Shown: positions 8,020 through 16,683 of the stretch, piece by piece
Layout: each line of letters starts with the position of its first letter
How positions within the stretch are numbered: the stretch's first letter is position 1
DNA from: Bradyrhizobium sp. AZCC 1721
GTDB lineage: Bacteria > Pseudomonadota > Alphaproteobacteria > Rhizobiales > Xanthobacteraceae
Direction: 5' to 3'
DNA: 64,000 nt
Assembly: GCF_036924715.1 (NCBI RefSeq)
Contig: NZ_JAZHSB010000001.1
Coordinates: forward strand, 5,757,001 to 5,821,000
The notes under the pieces: generated by a model
What the model saw: the letters and a program-made list of their open reading frames with translations, nothing else
What the model was told of the DNA's origin: nothing
The model's database searches: none
Made by a program: the position numbers and the translations under genes

Positions 8020-9465
8020 ATGGCCGCCGAATCCGGAAAGAAGCTTTTTGTCGGGCCGAGGTTCCGGCGGATCCGCCAGCAGCTTGGACTGTCGCAGACC
8101 CAGATCGCCGAGGGGCTCGGGATCTCGCCGAGCTACATCAACCTGATCGAGCGGAACCAGCGGCCGGTGACGGCGCAGATCCTGCTGCGGCTGGCCGAGA
8201 CCTATGATCTCGACCTGCGGGACCTCGCCACCGCCGATGAGGACCGCTTTTTTGCCGAGCTGAACGAGATTTTTTCCGATCCGCTGTTCCGCCAGATCGA
8301 CCTGCCGAAGCAGGAACTGCGCGACCTCGCCGAACTCTGCCCGGGCGTGACCCATTCGCTGCAGCGCCTCTACGCCGCCTATACCGAGGCCCGCCGCGGC
8401 GAGACGCTGGTGGCGGCGCAGATGGCCGACCGCGATGAGGGCGCCCGCTTCGAGGCCAACCCGATCGAGCGCGTGCGCGATCTGATCGAGGCCAACCGCA
8501 ATTATTTTCCCGAGCTCGAACAGGCCGCGGAAAATTTGCGGGACGAGCTCCACGTCTCCGCCGAGGAACTGTTTGCCGCGCTCGCGGCGCGGCTGCGCGA
8601 AAAGCATTCGATCGTCACCCGCATCATGCCGGTCGACGTGATGCGTGAGACGCTGCGGCGGTTCGACCGCCATCGGCGCCAGCTTCTGATCTCCGAACTG
8701 GTCGACGGCTCGGGCCGGGCCTTCCAGCTCGCGCTGCAGATTGGCCTCGCCGAATGCGGCGCATCCATCGACGCCATCGTCAACCGCGCCGGTCCGCTCG
8801 ACGACACGCCACGGCGGCTCTACCGGATCACGCTGGCGAACTATTTCGCCGCCGCCGTCATGATGCCCTATCAGCCATTCCATAGTGCTGCGGAAAACCT
8901 GAACTACGATGTGCACGTGCTGGCGCAGCGCTTCAACGCCGGCTTCGAGCAGGTCTGCCACCGCCTCACCACGCTGCAGCGGCCGAACGCGCGCGGCGTG
9001 CCGTTCTTTCTGCTGCGCGTCGACAATGCCGGCAACGTCTCCAAGCGATTCTCGTCTGGCACGTTTCCGTTCTCGAAGTTCGGCGGCACCTGCCCCCTTT
9101 GGAACGTGCATTCGACCTTCGACACGCCGGACCGCCTGCTCAAGCAGGTGATCGAGCTGCCCGACGGCACGCGTTATTTTTCCATCGCGCAGATGGTGCG
9201 CCGGCCGGTCGCACCGCACCCGCAGCCGCAGCCGCGCTTTGCGATTGGTCTGGGCTGCGAAATCCGTCATGCCTCGAAGCTCGTCTACGCCGCCGGGATG
9301 GATCTGGAGAAGGCGGAGGGCACGCCGATCGGCGTCAACTGCCGGCTTTGCGAACGCGAAAACTGCAGCCAGCGCGCCGAGCCGCCGATCACGCGGACGC
9401 TGATCCTGGACGAGAACACGCGACGGGTGTCGTCGTTCGCATTTTCGAATGCACGGGAGTTGTGA
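8020..9465 (+). CDS. ScfR/RamB-type XRE transcriptional regulator
   Basis: A 481-residue regulator of the short-chain fatty acyl family. Residues 8-62 form an XRE helix-turn-helix (FRRIRQQLGLSQTQIAEGLG then SPSYINLIERNQRPV). The middle resembles the ImmA/IrrE-like domain of these proteins without a complete HExxH zinc site, and the C-terminal part is of the DUF2083 kind with a Cys-rich stretch (NCRLCERENCSQ). RamB and ScfR sense short-chain acyl-CoA metabolism and control glyoxylate or propionyl pathways. Placement back to back with aceA supports control of isocitrate lyase and of itself through the repeats between them. Cytoplasmic. Confidence 0.85.
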   Translation: MAAESGKKLFVGPRFRRIRQQLGLSQTQIAEGLGISPSYINLIERNQRPVTAQILLRLAETYDLDLRDLATADEDRFFAELNEIFSDPLFRQIDLPKQELRDLAELCPGVTHSLQRLYAAYTEARRGETLVAAQMADRDEGARFEANPIERVRDLIEANRNYFPELEQAAENLRDELHVSAEELFAALAARLREKHSIVTRIMPVDVMRETLRRFDRHRRQLLISELVDGSGRAFQLALQIGLAECGASIDAIVNRAGPLDDTPRRLYRITLANYFAAAVMMPYQPFHSAAENLNYDVHVLAQRFNAGFEQVCHRLTTLQRPNARGVPFFLLRVDNAGNVSKRFSSGTFPFSKFGGTCPLWNVHSTFDTPDRLLKQVIELPDGTRYFSIAQMVRRPVAPHPQPQPRFAIGLGCEIRHASKLVYAAGMDLEKAEGTPIGVNCRLCERENCSQRAEPPITRTLILDENTRRVSSFAFSNAREL

Positions 9466-9486
9466 AGCCCACACGCTCTCCCCACG

Positions 9487-9612
9487 TCGTCCCTGCGAAC
9501 GCAGGGACCCATAGCCACCGGCGGACGTTGTGAGAGGCGCTGTAGCCACGGCCTGGCAGAACATGAACATTTGTGGTTATGGGTCCCCTGCGTTCGCAGG
9601 GACGACGGATAG
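9487..9612. repeat. Palindromic intergenic repeat with inverted ends
   Basis: The left end CGTCCCTGCGAACGCAGGGA (itself a perfect palindrome, followed by CCCATAGCCA) recurs inverted at the right end as TGGTTATGGGTCCCCTGCGT. The element is about 125 bases and can fold into one long cruciform with nested hairpins. It follows the regulator gene. This looks like one of the repetitive extragenic families of Bradyrhizobium. No coding capacity. Confidence 0.75.
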
Positions 9613-9685
9613 ATATGCGCTCGCATCCTCGCGGCGCGTTGCGCCCGAGTTGTGCTTGAATTCTTCACCCCCTAAAAATCAGAGG

Positions 9686-9797
9686 GCGCAGGGAAGGCCG
9701 GGTGCTGGCTGGCACCCGCGGTCTCGTGTGCAAGGATGCGCAAAGAGACGCACACGAGCATACAGGCAACAGCCGAAACAACCGGCCTTCCCTGCGC
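9686..9797. repeat. Inverted-repeat element, 112 bases
   Basis: GCGCAGGGAAGGCCGG at 9686-9701 is repeated exactly inverted at 9782-9797, and inner sequences (GTCTCGTGTG / CACACGAG) are partly complementary as well. It is a second, unrelated palindromic element in the same gene-poor stretch of 9466-10122, where I find no convincing gene on either strand. Confidence 0.7.
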
Positions 9798-10122
9798 AAT
9801 GGTTTGACGGCTTATGCCGCGCTCTCCCCGTGCAGGACTGGACCGGGGCAAATCAGCTTGAAATGATTGAGAAACTTTTTGTTTGCGCGCAATGCCCGTG
9901 GGGTTGATTAGCGGCAGCGTAAGCCACCAAACTAGAAGGCATGCGGCGGATGATGCTGTCGCCAATCCGGCCTGCGACCTGGGCCACCTGAGCACGAAAT
10001 TTCGGCGCGAAGATGAAGGACTGTTCATCAGCATTACATCGCGGGTCGGTCCATCGGGAAAAACCGGAACATCGCTGCATCCAGGACGTTGCATTTCGTC
10101 CAACGACACGAAGGAGAGACCA

Positions 10123-10350
10123 ATGCTGAAACCATTGATTGCCGCGACCGCCGCCCTGCTGGTCGCAACCTCGGCGTTTGCGCAGAGCGACAAGATGAAA
10201 TCCTCGGATTCCTCTGAGTACTCGTCGGCACAGAAGAAGATGCAGAAGACGTCGGAACAGAAGATGAAGAAGAGCAAGGCTTCGACCGCGAAGGGGGCAC
10301 CGGAAAGCGCACCCGGCACGACCACCGGAGCGGGTGCGAAGAAGTACTAA
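10123..10350 (+). CDS. Small secreted Lys/Ser-rich protein
   Basis: A 75-residue protein: signal peptide MLKPLIAATAALLVATSAFA with cleavage after AFA, then a charged, low-complexity mature part rich in Ser, Lys and Ala with repeated KMKxS-like units (SDKMKSSDSS, QKMKKSKAS). The start at 10123 is fixed by an AAGGAGAG ribosome site nine bases upstream; a longer frame upstream lacks one. Probably periplasmic, intrinsically disordered. A strong hairpin follows the stop. Function unknown. Confidence 0.75.
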   Translation: MLKPLIAATAALLVATSAFAQSDKMKSSDSSEYSSAQKKMQKTSEQKMKKSKASTAKGAPESAPGTTTGAGAKKY

Positions 10351-10363
10351 TTCTCCAACAGCG

Positions 10364-10390
10364 CGGCCCGGCATCGATGCCGGGCCGTTT
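10364..10390 (+). terminator. Rho-independent terminator
   Basis: Perfect hairpin CGGCCCGGCAT / ATGCCGGGCCG followed by TTT, 13 bases after the stop of the small secreted protein gene. Confidence 0.7.
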
Positions 10391-10604
10391 CGCGTGCGCA
10401 TGTCCACAGGTTCGATCTTTCTATAGGTCCTCTCGTGTCTTTGGCGCAGTGCGATACATCAATGGACCGCTTTCTCCCGCCGGCAAGCCGCTTCTGTGTC
10501 CCGCTGGTGACGATCACATTTAAAACGTGGGTATTCCGCAATTTTGCGATGGAACGGCCAAGCCGATTCGCTAGTTTAAAAGTAGCGATTCTCAGAACTC
10601 GCGG

Positions 10605-10895
10605 ATGGATGCAGGGCCAATGTTGCGACGCGTCAAGCTGATGAACCCGTTCGAAATCGTCCAGGACCGGCTTGCGCCGGAGCGGCCGCAGCCGATCGAG
10701 CGTAAGGTCGTCAATCGCGCCGCCCGTTCCACGCCGGTCTGCGATGCCTGCGGTTCCGACGACATCATCTGCCACGCCACGGCGCAATGGAGCAACGAAG
10801 CGCAGGAATGGCAGCTCGCCAACACTTTTAACCAGCCGGCGCACTGCAACACCTGCCACCGCGACGTCAATTTGGTGTGGCTGACGCTGAATTAG
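10605..10895 (+). CDS. Small protein with two CxxC pairs (zinc-ribbon-like)
   Basis: A protein of 84-96 residues. Its core holds CDACGSDDIIC and later CNTCHRDVNL: two CxxC pairs about 40 residues apart, which suggests a bound zinc ion and a rubredoxin-knuckle or ribbon fold. The start is uncertain: ATG at 10605, or the ATG at 10641 that gives MNPFEIVQDRL. Neither has a strong ribosome site. No membrane segment. Function unknown; zinc binding is inferred from the cysteine pattern. Confidence 0.6.
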   Translation: MDAGPMLRRVKLMNPFEIVQDRLAPERPQPIERKVVNRAARSTPVCDACGSDDIICHATAQWSNEAQEWQLANTFNQPAHCNTCHRDVNLVWLTLN

Positions 10896-10918
10896 AGCAC
10901 TACGCCCTACTCTCTCCA

Positions 10919-11012
10919 TCGTCATGCCCGGGCTTGTCCCGGGCATCCACGTCTTTGCTCGCGATCGAGATAGTCAAATCGTGGATGGCCGGGACAAGCC
11001 CGGCCATGACGG
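10919..11012. repeat. Palindromic repeat (GTCATGCCCGGGCTTGTC type)
   Basis: CGTCATGCCCGGGCTTGTCC at the left returns inverted at the right (GGGACAAGCCCGGCCATGAC), with a short unique centre. Both arms also contain local palindromes. It lies between two convergent genes, where it could act as a bidirectional terminator. A related element with GTCATTGCCGGGCTTGACCC is found at 41602-41692. Confidence 0.8.
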
Positions 11013-11020
11013 AGAGCGCA

Positions 11021-11434
11021 TCAAATCTCCGCATACACCTCCAGCAGGTTTCCATCCGGGTCCCTGAAGAATAGCGTGCGATGGCCGAACGGCTGGTTGG
11101 TCGGCGGCTCGAGCAGATCGACGCCGTGCCGCACCAGCTCGTCGGCACAGCGATCGACGTCATCTGCGCCAACCTTGAAAGCGAGCTGCAGCGACGCGCT
11201 GCCTGTGGGCGTCGGCGCATCCTTCGCCGTCCGGCTCGGCCGGGCCAGAGCGAGCGTGTTGCCGCCGATCTGGTATTCGATCCAGCCCGCCGACAATTCG
11301 CGCGTCAGGGATAAGCGAAGGACGTCCTCATAGAAGCGGCGCATCGCCGCCATGTCGCGCACGAAGATCACGGTGTAGTCGATCGCGCGGATGGATTGGA
11401 AGGGAGAAGTGGTGGGTGCGTTCTGATCGGTCAT
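11021..11434 (-). CDS. VOC family (glyoxalase/dioxygenase fold) protein
   Basis: A 137-residue vicinal-oxygen-chelate protein. It has two beta-alpha-beta units: the first starts IDYTVIFVRDMAAMRRFYED and the second closes with TLFFRDPDGNLLEVYAE, the usual C-terminal strand with a Glu metal ligand. I choose the ATG at 11434 (MTDQNAPTTS); the open frame extends upstream to 11566 but that part has no family character and overlaps the neighbouring gene. Substrate unknown. Third in a same-strand run after DinB and the GyrB-like protein. Confidence 0.85.
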   Translation of the reverse strand: MTDQNAPTTSPFQSIRAIDYTVIFVRDMAAMRRFYEDVLRLSLTRELSAGWIEYQIGGNTLALARPSRTAKDAPTPTGSASLQLAFKVGADDVDRCADELVRHGVDLLEPPTNQPFGHRTLFFRDPDGNLLEVYAEI

Positions 11435-11477
11435 GATGGCTTTCGAATTCGGCGCGCAGCCCGGATCGGTCCGCGAC

Positions 11478-11939
11478 CTAAGCTTTCTCGAAGTGAAAAG
11501 CAACCACGCGACCGTTCTGCGGAGGCAGAGAAACATCGCCCGGCAGTTTCCAATTACCCGGTTCACCGCTGATCCAGGTAGTCCCGTCGATTCCCGACGT
11601 TACGACTACGTCGGCCAGCGCGGTTAGAAAGACCTCGGCCCGATCGTGGAACATTCCGCCACTTGGCATCGGCACCAAGCGGTGGAACGACTCGAACGAC
11701 ACAATACCGTCCTCGGACATCAGCCAGTCCCTTGCCGCGGATATCAAATACCACGAACCATTTCTCGCGATCTGGACCGGCCCGGAGTCCAGCAGAAGCA
11801 GATATTCGACGACACGCGCCGCAAGACGCGCGCCGGTTGGGTCACTGCCAACGAACATCTCTGGCCGTTCTCGGATGCAGGTGACGGCGTTAGCTACGAT
11901 CTGGATATCCTTCTCGGAGTAGACTGGCTGCTTATCCAT
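11478..11939 (-). CDS. Stand-alone GyrB-like (degenerate GHKL) protein
   Basis: A 153-residue protein. Residues from about 18 on, CIRERPEMFVGSDPTGARLA followed by RVVEYLLLLD, resemble the start of GyrB/ParE (VRKRPGMYIG ... LVYEVVDN). Later, MPSGGMFHDRAEVFLTALAD followed by VVVTSGIDGTTW lines up in order with the gyrase region around the GGKF and GLHGVG loops, but the ATP-binding Asn, DxGxG and GLHGVG motifs are absent. So it looks like a shrunken ATPase domain without catalysis. Its ATG overlaps the last eight bases of dinB, indicating translational coupling. Function unknown; relationship to GyrB is inferred by eye. Confidence 0.65.
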   Translation of the reverse strand: MDKQPVYSEKDIQIVANAVTCIRERPEMFVGSDPTGARLAARVVEYLLLLDSGPVQIARNGSWYLISAARDWLMSEDGIVSFESFHRLVPMPSGGMFHDRAEVFLTALADVVVTSGIDGTTWISGEPGNWKLPGDVSLPPQNGRVVAFHFEKA

Positions 11940-12528
11940 TCGCTGATTCTCCCCGATGGTCTGCCGGTCTGGGCCCGCCCCAGATCCGCTCCTCCGTCCA
12001 ACCCAGCTCCGCGAATTCCGTCGCCCGCAACGGCGCTTCACCTGCCGAGAAGAACTCGTCGAGTTGCGGCGGGCTCACCGAGGTGCCCGAGAGCATGGCG
12101 TGGGCCTGGCCGCGATGATGCACCTGGTGCTGGAACAGATGCAGCAGCAAGCGGTCCATCCGTTCGCGCTGGATGGAGGTGCCGCGATGCACGGAGACGA
12201 TACGCTGCAAGCCCGCGCCGTCCAGCGCTTCGACGACCGTGAGCAAACGTTGATCGACTGCGGCCTGCGCTTCCTTCAGCGTGGCGACCGTTGCGCAAGG
12301 TTCCTGATCCGCCCAGGCGGCCGGGCCGAGCGTGCCGCCTTCCATCGCATCGACGTAAAAATGGTCGATGATCAGGATGTGATTGAGCGTGGCGCGCAGG
12401 CTTGGGAAGAAGCCGGTTCGCTTCGCGGTGAATTCATCCTGCGACAGCCCGAGGCAGGCTGTGAGCAGCCGATGGTTTGCCCAGGCGTTGTTGTACGCCA
12501 TGGCGCGATAGGGAAGTACGTCGCTCAT
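11932..12528 (-). CDS. DinB family protein
   Basis: A 198-residue four-helix-bundle protein of the DinB/YfiT group. Metal-binding histidines are in NHILIIDHFY and in HLFQHQVHHRGQAHAML, the family hallmark. Members are often metal-dependent thiol (bacillithiol, mycothiol or glutathione) transferases or of unknown function; the name comes from a damage-inducible Bacillus gene. Cytoplasmic. It is the first gene of a minus-strand run and its stop overlaps the start of the GyrB-like gene. Confidence 0.85.
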   Translation of the reverse strand: MSDVLPYRAMAYNNAWANHRLLTACLGLSQDEFTAKRTGFFPSLRATLNHILIIDHFYVDAMEGGTLGPAAWADQEPCATVATLKEAQAAVDQRLLTVVEALDGAGLQRIVSVHRGTSIQRERMDRLLLHLFQHQVHHRGQAHAMLSGTSVSPPQLDEFFSAGEAPLRATEFAELGWTEERIWGGPRPADHRGESANG

Positions 12529-12625
12529 TTGCGTTGCCAGCCAGTAGCCCGCATGAGCGCAGCGATATGCGGGGAACGATAGTGAAGGTCCCGGATATTG
12601 CTTCGCTCATCCGGGCATCTACGCA

Positions 12626-12716
12626 CGCCCGTCATTGCGAGGAGCGAAGCGACGAAGCAATCCATATCTCCATTTGCCGCGCTATGGATTGCTTCGCTTC
12701 GCTCGCAATGACGGCT
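12626..12716. repeat. Palindromic repeat (GTCATTGCGAGGAGCGAAGC type)
   Basis: GTCATTGCGAGGAGCGAAGC and onward (GACGAAGCAATCCATA) is followed, after a short centre, by the inverted copy ATGGATTGCTTCGCTTCGCT plus CGCAATGAC. It sits between dinB and the convergent end of the molybdenum hydroxylase gene. A half copy is found at 58398-58440. Confidence 0.8.
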
Positions 12717-12732
12717 CGGCGATACGGCCTCC

Positions 12733-15018
12733 CTACTCCGCCGCCTGCTGCGTCGGCGCTTCCAGCACCTCCAGCACCTTCGGCGGCGACATCGGCAACG
12801 CGTAGAAGCGTTTGCCCAGCGCGTTGTAGATCGCGTTCGCCACCGCGGCCATCACAGGCACCAGCGGCACTTCGCCGACGCCCTTGACGCCTTGCGGGTG
12901 TTTCGGGTTCGGGATCTCGACCATGATGCAGTCGATCATCGGCAGGTCGGAGCAGACCGGCATGCGGTAGTCGAGGAAGCCGGGGTTATCGACCTTGCCC
13001 TCTTTCGTGTAGATGTATTCCTCGTTCAGCGCCCAGCCGATGCCTTGCGCGACGCCGCCCTGGAGCTGGCCCTCGACATAGCCGGGGTGGATGGCGCGGC
13101 CGACATCCTGCACGGCGGTGTAGCGGATCACGCGTGCGATGCCGAGATCGACGTCGACCTCGACGTCGCAGACATGCGTGCCGAAACCGCCGTCGGCGCC
13201 TTGGGTGTTGAGCTGCACGCCGGCCCCGATGGGGCCGCCCATCGCAGGTGCTTTCTCGGCGAGCTCTTCCAGCGTCAGCGGCTCGAACTGGCCGGCGTTC
13301 GGGCTCGCCGGATGCGCCGCGCCGTTCTCCCACTTGACCGCTTCGGGATCGATCTCCCAGATCTTGGCCGCGCGCTCGCGCAGCGTCTGGATGATCTTCT
13401 CGGTCGACTGCGTCACCACCATCGAAGACGCGAACAGCACGCGGCTGCCGCCGGTGAGGTTGGAGAAACCGACCGTCTGGGTGTCGCCGATAATCACGGA
13501 GACGCGGCGGTAGTCGATGCCGAGCAACTCGGCGCAGATGTTGGCGATGCCGGCGCGCGAGCCGCCGATATCGGGATGGCCAGTGGTGACGACGACGTTG
13601 CCATCCTCGGTGATGTTGACCTGCGCGGAGGATTCGCCGCCGGCGTTGAACCAGAAGCCGGAAGCGACGCCCCTGCCTCTTAGTTTTCCTTGCAGCTTGC
13701 CGTTGCCGTCGCCGAGCGGCGCGGCATAATGCGGCGAGCCTTTTGCTGCTTCCACCGTCTCGATATAGCCGATGCGCGGGAACACCGGGCCGTGCGCGGC
13801 CTTCGTTCCTTCCTTCGCGGCGTTCTTCAGGCGGAAGTCGAGCGGGTCCATCTTCAAGGCTTCCGCGACTTCGTCGAGCACGCATTCCACCGCATAGGCG
13901 CCGATCGGCGCGCCCGGCGCGCGATAGGCCGCGACCTTGGAGCGGTTGGAGCAGACGTCGTAGCCTTCCGAGAGCAGGTTCGGGATGTCGTAGGGCGTGA
14001 AGCTGCAGCCCGCGGCGCCGCGGATCGGCGAACCCGGGAAGGCGCCGGCCTGCAGGTAGAAGGTGCCATGCGCGGCGACGATCCTGCCGTCCTTGGTGGC
14101 GCCGATCTTCACCGTGCTTTTCGAGCCTGAGGTCGGGCCGGTCGCGCGCATCACTTCCTCGCGCGTCATCACCATCTTCACCGGGCGGCCGGATTTTTTC
14201 GCAAGCAGCGTCGCGAGCGGTTCGAGATAGACGATGGTCTTGCCGCCAAAGCCGCCGCCGATCTCGGCGGGGATCGCGCGGATGTCACTCTGCGGGATGC
14301 CGGTGAGATAGGCCGTCATCGCGCGCACCATGAACTGGCCCTGGCTGGAGCTCCAGATCGTGGTCTTGCCGTCTGGCGCCACCGAAATCAGGCAGGCATG
14401 CGGCTCGATATAGCCCTGGTGCACCGGGCGCGTGGTGAAGGTGCGCTCGATGACGAGGTCGGCCTTCTTGAAGCCTTCCGCGATGTCGCCCTTCTTGTGC
14501 TCGAGGCGGCCGACGATGTTGGACGGCTTGCCGTCGAACTTGTTGAACTCGTGCAGAACAGGCGCATCGGGCTTGAGCGCATCGTCAATCTCGATCGACC
14601 ACGGCAACACCTCGTAATCGACCTCGATCAGCTTGCAGGCTTCCTCGGCGATCGCTTCCGTGGTCGCGGCGACGGCGGCGATGGGGTGTCCGGGGAACAG
14701 CGCCTTGTCGCGCGCCATCACGTTGCGGCACATCCAGCGCATGTCCTGGATGCCCAGCATTACAGCGCCCTTCTCGATCGGGAAATCGACGATGTCTTTC
14801 GAAGTGACGACGGCCTTCACCCCCGGCAGTTTCTCGGCCTTGGAGGTGTCGATCGATCTGATGCGCGCATGCGGATGCGGGCTGCGCAAGACCTTGCCCC
14901 AGATCATGCCGGGCATGGTGGTGTCGGCGGCGAACTGGGCGCGGCCGGTAACCTTGTCCATGCCGTCAGGGCGAATGGTGCGCTGGCCGATCCATTTGTT
15001 GTTGGTGACGAGGTTCAT
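12733..15018 (-). CDS. Molybdopterin-binding large subunit, xanthine dehydrogenase family
   Basis: A 761-residue large subunit of a molybdenum hydroxylase, which inserts water-derived oxygen into a C-H bond. The N-terminal Ald_Xan_dh_C domain begins VTGRAQFAADTTMPGMIWGK; the cofactor region has EIGGGFGGKT and AYRAPGAPIGAYAVE; the catalytic Glu is in VKGVGEVPLVP near the C-terminus. The loop AYRAPG differs from the AYRCSF loop of CO dehydrogenase, so CO oxidation is unlikely. It is the last gene of a medium-small-large operon; spacing to the small subunit is 18 bases. Substrate not identifiable. Confidence 0.9.
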   Translation of the reverse strand: MNLVTNNKWIGQRTIRPDGMDKVTGRAQFAADTTMPGMIWGKVLRSPHPHARIRSIDTSKAEKLPGVKAVVTSKDIVDFPIEKGAVMLGIQDMRWMCRNVMARDKALFPGHPIAAVAATTEAIAEEACKLIEVDYEVLPWSIEIDDALKPDAPVLHEFNKFDGKPSNIVGRLEHKKGDIAEGFKKADLVIERTFTTRPVHQGYIEPHACLISVAPDGKTTIWSSSQGQFMVRAMTAYLTGIPQSDIRAIPAEIGGGFGGKTIVYLEPLATLLAKKSGRPVKMVMTREEVMRATGPTSGSKSTVKIGATKDGRIVAAHGTFYLQAGAFPGSPIRGAAGCSFTPYDIPNLLSEGYDVCSNRSKVAAYRAPGAPIGAYAVECVLDEVAEALKMDPLDFRLKNAAKEGTKAAHGPVFPRIGYIETVEAAKGSPHYAAPLGDGNGKLQGKLRGRGVASGFWFNAGGESSAQVNITEDGNVVVTTGHPDIGGSRAGIANICAELLGIDYRRVSVIIGDTQTVGFSNLTGGSRVLFASSMVVTQSTEKIIQTLRERAAKIWEIDPEAVKWENGAAHPASPNAGQFEPLTLEELAEKAPAMGGPIGAGVQLNTQGADGGFGTHVCDVEVDVDLGIARVIRYTAVQDVGRAIHPGYVEGQLQGGVAQGIGWALNEEYIYTKEGKVDNPGFLDYRMPVCSDLPMIDCIMVEIPNPKHPQGVKGVGEVPLVPVMAAVANAIYNALGKRFYALPMSPPKVLEVLEAPTQQAAE

Positions 15019-15036
15019 GGGGCTATCTCCCGAAAA

Positions 15037-15513
15037 TTAGTGCGCGCGCATTTCGGCGGCGGTTTCCATCACCGCGCGGACGATCTTGTCATAGCCGGTG
15101 CACCGGCAGAGATTGCCGGCGAGCCAGAAGCGGACTTCCTCTTCACTCGGGTCCGGGTTTTTCTTGAGGAGCGCGTCGGACGCGACCAGCATGCCCGACG
15201 TGCATATGCCGCACTGAAGCGCGGCCATTTCGAGAAATTTTTGCTGCAGCGCATGCAATTTCTCGCCCTGCGCCAGGCCCTCGATGGTCCTGATGTCGTG
15301 GCCCTCGGATTCGACCGCGAGCATCAGGCAGGAGCAGACCAGCCGATCGTCAATCGTGATCGAGCAGGCGCCGCAATCGCCTGAGGCGCAGCCTTCCTTG
15401 GAGCCGGTCAGGGCAAGCGGCCCGCGTAGCGCGTCGAGCATGGTATCGCTGGGCTCGCACAGAAATTCCATCGGCTCGCCGTTGATGGTGGTCGTGACGT
15501 GAACTTTAGCCAT
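15037..15513 (-). CDS. [2Fe-2S] small subunit of molybdenum hydroxylase
   Basis: A 158-residue electron-transfer subunit with two iron-sulfur clusters. The N-terminal plant-ferredoxin-like cluster uses Cys42, 47 and 50 (CASGDCGAC) and a further Cys near 60-62; the C-terminal four-helix cluster uses CGIC and CRC (NLCRCTGYDKI). It shuttles electrons from the Mo site to the FAD subunit. Lies three bases after the medium subunit and 18 bases before the large one. Length is normal for the family. Confidence 0.92.
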   Translation of the reverse strand: MAKVHVTTTINGEPMEFLCEPSDTMLDALRGPLALTGSKEGCASGDCGACSITIDDRLVCSCLMLAVESEGHDIRTIEGLAQGEKLHALQQKFLEMAALQCGICTSGMLVASDALLKKNPDPSEEEVRFWLAGNLCRCTGYDKIVRAVMETAAEMRAH

Positions 15514-15516
15514 GAA

Positions 15517-16386
15517 TTACTTTCCTTGCGCGCGTTGGGCGGCGATCGCGGCGGTGCGCTTGAGCAGCACGCCGGCCACCTTGATGCGATAGGCGATGGT
15601 GCCGCGCTTGTCGTCGATCGGGCGGCAGGCGGCGGAGCAGGCGCTGGCTGCCTTCGCCAGCGCGGCGTCGTCGAGCTTTGAGCCGATCAGCGCTTTCGCA
15701 GCGTCTTCCACCAGCAGCACGGTCGGCGCCACCGCCCCCAAGCCGACGCGGGCTGATGTGACGATGCCGTCGTTCATGGTGAGGCTGACACCGCAGCCGA
15801 CCACGGCGATGTCCATTTCGGTGCGCGGTATCATGCGCAAGTAAGCATCGCTCGATCCGGGCGGGCGCGGCGGCAGCGTGAAGCTGACGAGGATCTCGCC
15901 GGGCTTTAAGTTGGTGCGGCCGGGGCCGGCGGGGACGTCCTCCACCTTCATCTCGCGGCGGCCATCCGGGCCCTGCACGGTGACGGTGGCGCCGGCCGCG
16001 ACCATCGCGGGCACGCTGTCGCCGGCGGGCGAGCCGTTGCAGAGATTGCCGCCGGCGGAGGCGCGGCCCTGCACCTGCTTGGAACCGATCAGGTTGACCG
16101 CTTCGAGCACGCCAGGCCAGACCTTGCCGAAATTCCGGTGTTCGGCGAGCGCCATGCCGGAGACCGCGGCGCCAATGCGAAAGCCGCCATCGGCGGTCTG
16201 TTCGATTGCCGTCATCTCGGGGATTTTCTTGATGTCGACGATCACGCCCGGCTTGAGCGCGCCCGATCGCATTTGCACCAGAAGATCGGTGCCGCCGGCC
16301 AGGATGCGCGCGGCGCTGCCGGCTTTCGCAAATGCACCGACCGCTTCGTCAAGCGTATCAGGCGCCAAATATCGGAGTTCCGTCAT
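15517..16386 (-). CDS. FAD-binding medium subunit of molybdenum hydroxylase
   Basis: A 289-residue FAD subunit. FAD contacts are in AKAGSAARILAGGTDLLVQM near the N-terminus and in GRASAGGNLCNGSPAGDSVP in the middle. The C-terminal domain (CO_deh_flav_C) follows. I choose the ATG at 16386 (MTELRYLAPDTL); the frame stays open upstream without conservation. There is no cysteine-rich insertion, so it lacks the extra [4Fe-4S] cluster of 4-hydroxybenzoyl-CoA reductase beta subunits. First gene of the operon. Confidence 0.9.
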   Translation of the reverse strand: MTELRYLAPDTLDEAVGAFAKAGSAARILAGGTDLLVQMRSGALKPGVIVDIKKIPEMTAIEQTADGGFRIGAAVSGMALAEHRNFGKVWPGVLEAVNLIGSKQVQGRASAGGNLCNGSPAGDSVPAMVAAGATVTVQGPDGRREMKVEDVPAGPGRTNLKPGEILVSFTLPPRPPGSSDAYLRMIPRTEMDIAVVGCGVSLTMNDGIVTSARVGLGAVAPTVLLVEDAAKALIGSKLDDAALAKAASACSAACRPIDDKRGTIAYRIKVAGVLLKRTAAIAAQRAQGK

Positions 16387-16683
16387 GGTCTTCCGCCATC
16401 TCCCTCGTTCCGCCCGCCCCGGTGATTGTCGGCTCACCTTCAAAAGTCGGGCAGACCGCAAGCCTACACGGGGAAAAGCGGTTGGAACAGCCTGCGAGAT
16501 CAGGTTGATACGGCAGGCTCCTATGCGCATGACGGGGCTTGCGCGGCCGATTGCGCCGAGGCGGGGATCGCTTGGGCAGAGTCCCATCCGCCGTCATTGT
16601 AATGACGGGGCTGGCACCGTTGGCTAATGCAGTCAGCCGGTCTAAAACCCGGGCTTCGGATTCACGATTTTTGTGGGGGATGG

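Noticed and set aside
8002..9570. A 522-codon minus-strand frame
   Set aside because: Antisense of the whole ScfR-type regulator; the sense frame has a complete XRE domain and normal composition.
9487..12716. Palindromic repeats as a CRISPR array
   Set aside because: Each is a single inverted element with a unique centre and different sequence; there are no regularly spaced direct repeats and no cas genes.
12733..16386. Aerobic CO dehydrogenase (coxMSL)
   Set aside because: Gene order is similar but the large subunit has AYRAPG instead of the AYRCSF loop with the copper-binding cysteine.
15517..16386. 4-Hydroxybenzoyl-CoA reductase beta subunit
   Set aside because: The FAD subunit has no cysteine-rich insertion for an extra [4Fe-4S] cluster and is too short.
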